This document shows, piece by piece, positions 56,201-64,000 of a stretch of 64,000 nucleotides of DNA (position 1 is its first letter; every line of letters begins with the position of its first letter). Origin of the DNA: Neelides folsomi (Eukaryota > Arthropoda > Collembola > Neelipleona > Neelidae); assembly GCA_034687125.1 (NCBI GenBank), contig JAQGBZ010000078.1, positions 155,559-219,558 of the forward strand, in the 5' to 3' direction. The translations under genes were made by a program, and so were the position numbers. The notes beneath the pieces were generated by a model that was not told where the DNA came from, made no database searches, and saw only the letters and a program-made list of their open reading frames with translations.

Positions 56201-59200
56201 AAAGTCGGCAGACATTTACAAACAATTGAATTATGATATTCCAAATGGAGATTCACAATTTAATCTGCTATTGTGGGTTTTAAACATGAACTGAAACTAA
56301 TTAGTATTTCTACGAATATCGAGATCATTCCGTTCTTATATAAAGACCATAAAGAGAAATTCGCATGAAGCTGAAAAATATTGATGAATTTCTCTTTTTA
56401 ATCCGTTGTATTTATGAGAATTCCTTTAATATGCCAACTCTAATAGAGGTAATAATCTAATAATAATGCTATTTATTCTCCTTATTTATGAGTGATGAAT
56501 TTAATGAGCATTCGAAGCTTTCTCTTCCATTTCCCCCCAATTCAAATATTTGGTCCATGATGTTAATGAATATAAATAAATTAATATTTATATGCTAGTA
56601 TACTTTACAGTATTGCATTGTAGATAAAATATATTTTCATATGAAGCTTATCATTTAAATCTCATTTTCCCTTTCCCTAATTTTGCGTATTTGGGCAAAT
56701 CTTTATTGTTTGTTGAACAGATTTTGGAAGTATTTCATTAATCTCTAATCACACTAAATTAGAACAAATCAAACAAAATGGATCAAGTTTTAATGATACC
56801 ATGAGATGTCTATGTTTTGTTTCTTTAATCTTATATTAGTACAATTAAGTACAGACATATTTAATTAATTAATAAGTTGATTCAGAAATATTTAATGAAA
56901 CTATTTTGGAACATCAAGAAATTGCGTAGGTGGAAGAGAGGAAAGGACACTGATGGAATTAACTGATTAATGTAGGCCTAACTAACATTAAGTAAGACTT
57001 AATGCATCACCTCTCCAGTTAATAGTTATATTTAATGAGTGAGTTTGTTTTTATCAGCGAATCCTTTAATTAGATATTCTCTTTTAATAATGTATAAACT
57101 TGTGGATCTTTAGGGGAACTGCGCCTCATAGCAGCAATTTGAACAGAGACGTAGTAGCAAGGCTTGTAATCATTTTATTTGATTCTTTGGAATTAAATGG
57201 GATATTTCCTTCGTCCCTTCATTGTCATTAAATTATACTAAAGAGGATTGGGCAAAGTAGGTTTATCGCCTCCACGCGGCAGAGGAGAATCCTCCTACGT
57301 TCTAAAACACTTTCCCTCCTCGTCCCACTCAAAAGAGGAAATATTATATAGCCCTCTCATATTCCTCGACATAACCCTCTGATTTCCTCCAATTCCCCAG
57401 CCTCATCTCGATTGAACGAAGTGGAATCAAATAAAACCCGATATCATACAAACCTATGATCTGTATGGATATCTTGACACATAAATTCCAGCTACCAATC
57501 AGCATGATCAAAGTTCTTGAATTACCTATACAATTATCTTAAAATTACCCTGCATATTTTTATCCTTATCATCCCAAATACATAAATACAATATTGTACA
57601 TTTAAGTATATGGTACATGGACGAGGACCTTTTCTAAATTAAACTATGTTTACATTCACTTTGCTTTCCCTGACGTAAAAAAAGAAGGCGTGGAATCTCA
57701 GCATGGTACTTTTACCCAAATGATTATTTTGAGCACAAGATAAAATCGTGTGAAATATACTTAGGAATTATATTTAACTTTCCCTTCATCTTTTCATAAG
57801 ATTTCTCAAAATTAAAGTGACGTTCAAAGGAAAAGTCATGAATGGAAAGGAAGAAAAGTAATAAGGTTAAAATAGGAAACATTCCAAAGGAGATTTTCAT
57901 TCAGGGGCTTAGGGCCTTATTGCTCCGAATGTGATGGGACCATATGGAGGGAAATGGGAGTTTCAACCCTTTCCGTTGTCTCTCGAGAGGAAAGGCGGAG
58001 CTTCTCAGCTTCTTCTACGTACACTCTAAAGGAGAGTAGGACGTTTTTCGTCATCATATTGATTTTCGGGTCTCGAGGAAAATCATGTACACTTCAAGCG
58101 TTCCATGTGGTCGCTTTCTCCTTCCCATCAGAGTCATCAAGATGAGTCTTTTAATGTGCTACTCAACTCCTTCATGTTTTCCTCATTTAAAGATGATGAT
58201 GGTCAGCGAGTGATTTCCTCTTTCCTGCGTCGCACTTTTCTCCCATAGTGAATCACTTGTACGTTTACCTCAAAGTATATAAAAATCTATATGAAATAAG
58301 AGCTTATTTACTTCGTATGGTTGAATAGAATATTGTACAATTGTAGAATAAGTATTTTTTTTCTTGACCACAATAACTAAATATATAATTGTGTGGGTAG
58401 TAGAGGAAATGTGTTTGTTGAGGTGATGTAAACGACGCATTTCCTTTATTCTTCGATTACAAAAAACAATTTCCTTCACATTTTCTACTTGTTGCGTCTT
58501 CCGCTCAATTCCCACATTTTGGCAAGTCAAAACAGAAGATGCTTTCACTTCCCAAATCCTCCCTTTTACGTCTTACTTTTCATCTCACATATTCCATTAA
58601 TGGAATGGCGCGAGTATGAAAGACATACGGAATATCTCTACTGAGGAAGTAATATCATTTGAGCTTATTTGAAGTCTTCTCTGGAAGTGATAAGTAAGGC
58701 GTATAAGATTTATATAGGGAAAGTTTAAGTGAACAGAGGGGAATAGAGTGGAAAGAAATAAGAGAATACTTTATTACATTATACACACCCTATTTAGTTA
58801 GTAGAGAAAGCGGAGTGGCTCACTCCCAGCTTCATAAGCTTTTTCTTTCAAGAGAATCCTTCTAGAATATTCCAAATTGACTTACCCTTGTCCCCGTTTA
58901 TTTTCATGCGAGGACCGAGGGTACTTTTGACTTTCTTTAACCCCACTTCCAAGTATTGGTCCGAAGTCTCCGAAGTGGAGAGGCTTGTACGAGACATTTT
59001 GAAAGGTCTAAAGTTGAATAGAGCTAACAAGTTTACGAAGTCTGAGACTTTAAAGGAGTAAGGATCGAATTGTGATACTTGAAGGACAAACCCAACTAAA
59101 GATCCAGAATTCTACACCACTTGAATCTCAATTTCTCTTCTCCTCTTTGGAATATTGGGAATTCCTATGATCACTTCAAACTATCTATGATAAAAAACAT

Positions 59201-60840
59201 CCTGTCTACTTTTCCAACATAATGTTCCACATTCTATATTTACTATTGTCCATTGAATATTTCAACTGAATAAATAAAAATTAGACTAAATATAATATGA
59301 GAAACAGAAAAATTAGAACATAATTTACAATACTTTGAGTAAGAAAGGTGTATGGTATTATAACATGCGTACCACTGGAGAACATTGAATTGGGCGTGTA
59401 AGGTGTAATGGAAGTTGATAAAGAAAATTGAAGAATCCAGATATGGCCGTGGAGTTGAAGGAATATTTTTAAGAATTTGAGGGAGGTTGAAACGGAGAAG
59501 TTTCGGAGGCGGTCGTTATCATAGATTAAGATTACGGAGTCTCCTTAGAATCTCCGACCGTCTTCTTCTTATCAGATGAAGGTTTTCTTCAAGATACACA
59601 TGCAAAGGAGGGCGAGTAATGCGATGTAATGGAGGCCATAGCTCATTCCAGCCCCCGATTCCGAGCACGTAGGAGATTCGAACCGGCCAGCGAGGAAGAT
59701 GAGAAAAGAGAGATAAGGGGATGAGAAGGAAAGTGAAGGCTTGTTGAATTATGAACGCGTTCTCCCTCTCGATCTGTCTCAAACTCTCCATTTCACTCGA
59801 CGGCTCCTCTCATCTTGCAATATTACACCACACACATATGAAGCTCATAAGGAATCATTCCGCATAGGAATATTCCTTCAAGAAGCAATATGAAATGGAG
59901 AACTCATTTCAATACCAATTAGCATTTATTGAGGAACAATTCACATTCTGCTTTCACATGTTCAAAATCAACACACCTGCTATATCTGTACAATAATATC
60001 ATATTGTTAGACTTTGAGGACTTCTAGGATAAGTAAAAATAATGGTTTGGAAATTTTCTAAGAACCACCTTGAGTCAAATGATCCAAAATAGTGTGTTTA
60101 TTCGTCCTTTTGTCCTATATGAAGAGTGAGATATGGATTGTAAAACATTATTAAAACATTCCTACTGCATAATTCCCTTTTCCAAGTTGATTCATAACAA
60201 TCATTTTGGACGACGTAGGAAGCCTGAATTACCCTACCTGAGCCATTGAACTTTTCTCATATTTGCCTTTTCCGAGGGGCTCCTTTGTCCTTCAGCAAGG
60301 AGCAGCAAAAGAGCCTTCAGTATTGTTCTAACGTCCACACGGACGTTATGTTTTAAGAGATTTAACTAATTGTTAGTATTTGATACTCACTCCCAATTTG
60401 CGACATTACATCTCTGATCAAAGTAAGTAAAGCAGGAACCGGAAGGCTCGTCCTTAATCCATACTCTTTAAATTATAAATGTGAAAAGGGCAAACCCAGC
60501 AGTTGCTGTCATTGACTTAGCCTTAAATATTCCGCATTATTAAAATTTTAAAATCAGCTTTTGCACGCATTCGCTCTCCATATTCATTTATCCATTTTAA
60601 CCACTATAAAAGAATAATGATCATAATATTTATTTATTAATGCATTTTAAACCCTTTCAATCGAACACAAAGTAAAGAGGCATAATTGTGTCATTTGTGT
60701 CATTATATTTATTCAGTTGAGGTTCGATGCATGATTTTGGCCATTTTATATTTGCAAAGGTAACTAAGAGCAGCAGAGTTAAAATAATTTTTTGCAAACG
60801 GCAATGATTCCACCATTTATTCTTCAGTTCCCTGTAAAGG
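50263..60840. other. gene desert, segment G
   Basis: A+T-rich DNA with GC-richer patches at 50640-51290, 53040-53510, 55300-55570, 57240-57420, 57900-58150 and 59400-59820. None translates to a recognised family. ATTCGAACC-like DNA near 59676-59685 recalls a tRNA B box on the minus strand, but the arms do not pair. A hairpin at 60329-60348 is listed separately. Confidence 0.5.
60329..60348. repeat. 8-bp perfect hairpin upstream of TENT5
   Basis: TAACGTCC and GGACGTTA flank ACAC, about 610 bp before the TENT5 start codon. The ACGTCC cores resemble CRE half sites. It could be a paired binding site in the TENT5 promoter. Confidence 0.55.
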
Positions 60841-60958
60841 GAAGCTTTTATAATATTAAGTAATAAAGCCGCATCTCCCCGCCGTCAGAAGATGCAATAA
60901 TATCGTGAAAGTCCCCGAGCTGGGGAGCTGACCCACCGTGTCCTTTTAATTAACAGAA
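60841..60958 (+). promoter_or_regulatory. TENT5 leader region with TATA-like motif, hairpin and splice acceptor
   Basis: TTATAATA (60848-60855) lies about 38 bp before TCAGAA (60885-60890), which could be an initiator. TCCCC/GGGGA (60912-60926) can form a short stem. AGCTGAC, then TCCTTTTAATTAACAG ending at 60956, reads as a branch point, pyrimidine tract and 3' splice site, leaving only two bases before ATG. Either the leader is unspliced and the acceptor is fortuitous, or an upstream noncoding exon, or a trans-spliced leader, joins here. Confidence 0.45.
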
Positions 60959-63145
60959 ATGGGGATCGACGACTTCGACTCCCTCAGTGTGACGGACAGC
61001 GGAGTTTTTAGTGACAACGATGGGTGCAGCTCAGGGCGGAGCTCCCCAGTCTCGTGTAAGGAGGGCAGCGGCGGCGGAGGAGAACGTGAGAGGTTCGCCA
61101 TTCTCACTTATGAACAAGTGAAGCGGATCGACGGAGTCCTCAACGAAATGGTTGCTCTTGAGGGTCGAGGCAATTTCCCCTCTCTCGAACTCAAGTTAAA
61201 GGACCTTCTCACGGCTGTTAAAGAAAGGCTTCTTAAAGAGGGACTCAAAGTAAGTTTTTAATTTAAATTTAAATTCCTATTTGCACATACAAATTACTTA
61301 TTTATGTAGTTTTAATTACCAATAATTGTCAATTTTGTTCAATCTAATGAAATCGATTTTTGCTTCCAGATTCGTGATATTCGACTGAATGGTGGAGCCG
61401 CAAGTTATGCCTTGCTCCCAGAACAGTTAGACTACTGCTATCTCTGCGGGTGCGGTTACGGGAGTGGCGGGGAGGAGGGCGGTCTCCTCTGTTCCTGCCT
61501 TGCCAACGAAGGAGGAGGAGGAGGCAAGTCGAGCTTCTCCTACAACGACATCGATCTGATCTTCGGCATGGAACTCTCGACGGCGAAACACTTTGACAGA
61601 GTGAAGACCGCCGTTCTCGACTCTCTCCTCGATCTCTTACCACCCCAAGTAAGTCCTTCCCCATTAAAAGATTTTAATTAATTCATCACCACAAGATATC
61701 CACAGGGGAGATTCATGTAATTAAATTGAGGATTAATGTGTGAATAAAAATTAAAGGTGAGCCGCAAACGAATGTCACCCTGCGCCCTCAAAGAAGCCTA
61801 CGTGTCAAAGATGGTGAAAGTTTGTGAAGGTGACCGGTGGTCCCTCATTGCTCTTGGAAACTCACAGCCAAATGTATCTGGAAGTGGGAAGCCACGAGGT
61901 TGTTCCGTGGAGCTCAAATTTGTCGACAACATGCGTCGGCAATATGGTAATGAGAATTTAAATTTGCTGTATAATAAAATCGAAATTTAATTTAATTAAC
62001 TTAACCTCATTCGATATTTTTTGTGTTTTAGAGTTCTCAGTGGACTCCTTCCAGATCGTCCTCGACTCCCTCATGCTCTTCTACAAATGCGCAACGGTTC
62101 CTATGTCCAGCCGGTAATTATTTCCAGAATTATTAACTTTTTATTAACAATCTTAATATAATTCAAATCTACTTAAAAATGCAGAGAGGTACAATTGCAA
62201 CTAAATAGATAAATATTTAAATCATTGTAAAATTAATTTTTATTTAAAGGTTTTATCCGACTGTTGTGGGTGAGTCTGTCTACGGAGACTTCAATGAGGC
62301 GTTGTTCCACCTCCATCACGGATTTATTGCTACGAGGCATCCTGAGGAGATTCGTGGCGGAGGACTCCTGAAATATTGCGCCCTCTTAGTTAGAGGCTAC
62401 CGCCCTGCGGATGTCCATTCCATTCAGCCGCTCCAGCGGTATATGTGCTCCAGATTCTTCATTGACTTCCCTGAGGTATTTTTTATTATTTATGAATCCC
62501 ACATAACACATTGCATACATAATGTCCACATTGTCAGAATAAGGATACTTTTATGTTCATCCTCATATCGTAATCATATCGTAGATATAAGAATTTTTCA
62601 TTTTTAATAAAATGTGATGTTTATTGACAGGTGGATCAGCAAGAAGGAAAGCTGAGAACATATTTGGCGAATCATATGTCTGGAGCTTCAGTGCGACACC
62701 GTTACACTTTCCTCATCACCTTGTACCATGTTGTTGACTCTTCCACTGTTTGCTTGATGGGCCACGAGCGTCGGCTAACACTTCAGCTCATTCAGCGTCT
62801 CGCCTGTCAACTCTTCACCAATGAGTAAATATTTAAAATCAACATAATTAAATTTTTATAATGCTAATGAAATAACACAAAAGGGTAAAACTAATTAATA
62901 TTATCTATTGTAGCAACTATGGGACTCAAGGAATTTACCAAGGATCTACAGGAACGTACCATTGTTACACAACCTACTACATGCCCCAATCGTCCTCATC
63001 CTCATGTGGCATTGAGGCCGGAAACGGAACGACCTATTACAACTCTCAGTCCCAGAGACCTTCAACGAAGACCGGCGGGAAAGGCGGGAAGGGGATCACG
63101 AACACTCCCGCCGTACAAACGGCAGCGGCCACGGCACACTCATAA
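60959..63145 (+). CDS. TENT5: TENT5/FAM46 family non-canonical poly(A) polymerase
   Basis: Seven coding exons fit: 60959-61249, 61370-61648, 61757-61946, 62032-62113, 62250-62475, 62631-62824 and 62914-63145. They give 497 residues (vertebrate members are about 350-450). All introns are GT-AG. The enzyme adds adenosines to mRNA 3' ends in the cytoplasm. Residues 1-60 are a low-complexity Ser/Gly-rich leader. The nucleotidyltransferase core follows: LNGGAAS (103-109), the catalytic DIDLIF with Asp157 and Asp159, and VELKFVD with Glu242 as likely third acid. Then come [49 protein letters not shown] and LMGHERR, all family hallmarks. Residues 110-156 carry an insertion of about 35 residues with five cysteines and a glycine run, between the GG motif and the catalytic acids. 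The ATG is preceded by an in-frame stop at 60947-60949. One invertebrate gene would correspond to vertebrate TENT5A-D. Confidence 0.95.
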
Positions 63146-63320
63146 CCTAAAATTAATTATAACAAAATATAAGCAAGCGAGGATTTTCCGCCGTAGCAGA
63201 CCTCTCCGCTACTTTTTCTGTACTACTACCATTCATCATCATCATAATGAATCAATTGTTTGCAAAGGAATTTAGAAGATGCTGGAGACATACACACATT
63301 ACCTTTTATTCATTCGATTA

Positions 63321-63398
63321 GAAGCCGGGCTTCTATTAAATTTCAACTTTCGAGAACCGGCTTGTATTCGAAACCCGGAGAGAATCCGTGACCGGGTT
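63321..63398 (+). repeat. pair of GC-rich stem-loops in the TENT5 3' UTR
   Basis: GAAGCCGGGCTTC (63321-63333) folds on itself. AACCCGG (63372-63378) pairs exactly with CCGGGTT (63392-63398) across 13 nt. Both stand out from the A+T-rich 3' UTR and could bind a regulatory protein or affect 3' end formation. Confidence 0.5.
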
Positions 63399-63400
63399 AA

Positions 63401-63434
63401 TATATTATATATTATATTATTATTATTATTATTA
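63401..63434. repeat. A+T microsatellite (ATT)n
   Basis: TATATTATATT followed by about six ATT units. Simple repeat. Confidence 0.8.
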
Positions 63435-63624
63435 TGTTTAATAGATAATGCATAACGTAGAAATTATTAGTGATGCAAGAAATATTATATTATTACAAAT
63501 TATACAAATTAATGAAGGTTCAATGTACATATTATAATAATATTATTATCAATCTTAGCACATATTACATTATAGGTACTCTAGAAGAACCTATTAATAA
63601 TTACAAATTAACGTTTATTATATG

Positions 63625-63630
63625 AATAAA
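63625..63630 (+). terminator. candidate polyadenylation signal of TENT5
   Basis: First perfect AATAAA after the TENT5 stop, 480 nt downstream. Alternatives are ATTAAA at 63335-63340 and AATAAA at 63660-63665 and 63814-63819. Motif match only; several sites may be used. Confidence 0.4.
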
Positions 63631-64000
63631 TGAAGAAATCAATATGACTTTCATTTTATAATAAAATTCTTGGTTTTCCATAAACTCCTCGTTTAATTTC
63701 GCATACAAAAATCATTTTTATTCTCACATTATCGAACATAAAATGACGAATCAAATTATATTATAACATAACCATTCAATTACATAAAAATATAATTTTA
63801 TTAACTCATTTTCAATAAAGAGTTCGTTATAAGTTATTCATTTACTAAAACGCTTTTAACGGTCAATATACACCAAGGTATTCCACTCTAGCTCCTACAA
63901 TATGCTTCTGGCTCAATATTTAAAAAAAAATTCAAATACATTATTTGTTCAGATTTGGTTGATTGAAGTACTTTCCGAATTAATATTAATCAAAAGTTCT

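Larger units (their letters stand above)
63146..64000 (+). other. TENT5 3' UTR and downstream flank
   Basis: A+T-rich after the stop. It holds two GC-rich stem-loops (63321-63398), a TATTATTATT microsatellite (63401-63434) and several AATAAA motifs. No further gene begins before the window ends. Confidence 0.6.

Noticed and set aside
58605-58650. Partial match to the miR-71 start (TGAAAGACAT)
   Set aside because: The match fails after ten bases and there is no complementary arm for a hairpin.
59660-59710. Possible tRNA on the minus strand (GGTTCGAATC B-box-like)
   Set aside because: The bases either side of the loop do not pair into a T arm, and no A box or acceptor stem lies at the right distance.

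Overview
The window is nuclear DNA from a metazoan. It is strongly A+T-rich, and its genes are broken by short GT-AG introns (57-195 nt, plus one of 1.8 kb). It holds two recognisable protein genes, one near each end, both on the + strand. About 56 kb between them has no supportable coding gene. Residue choices in the second gene, such as [14 protein letters not shown], look arthropod-like to me. The A+T-richness and compact introns would suit a copepod such as a sea louse. The phylum is a tentative inference and the species is not established.

Layout. Positions 1-920 are a GC-richer upstream region with candidate promoter parts and a candidate noncoding exon. A GDAP2 orthologue (macro domain plus CRAL-TRIO/Sec14 domain) lies at 921-4686 in six coding exons. 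Positions 4687 to about 60840 are a gene desert of A+T-rich DNA. It is interrupted by GC-richer patches (near 7.3, 8.3-8.5, 14.8-15.3, 17.1-17.6, 23.3-23.6, 40.7-41.9, 50.7-51.2, 53.2-53.4, 57.2-58.2 and 59.4-59.8 kb), by small inverted-repeat elements and by perfect palindromes. A TENT5/FAM46 non-canonical poly(A) polymerase gene lies at 60959-63145 in seven coding exons, followed by its 3' flank.

The two genes are not known to share a pathway. GDAP2 is a macro/CRAL-TRIO protein implicated in neuronal maintenance and stress responses. TENT5 is a cytoplasmic poly(A) polymerase that lengthens mRNA tails. Their adjacency says nothing clear about function.

No prokaryotic-style system, CRISPR array or operon is present, and I found no convincing tRNA or rRNA gene. 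The best leads are: a cysteine-rich insertion next to the catalytic motif of the TENT5 enzyme; loss of the ADP-ribose-contacting asparagines in the GDAP2 macro domain; two small transposon-like inverted-repeat elements; long perfect hairpins inside GC-rich islands of the desert; and a splice acceptor two bases before the TENT5 start codon. I did not find a demonstrably new multi-gene system.
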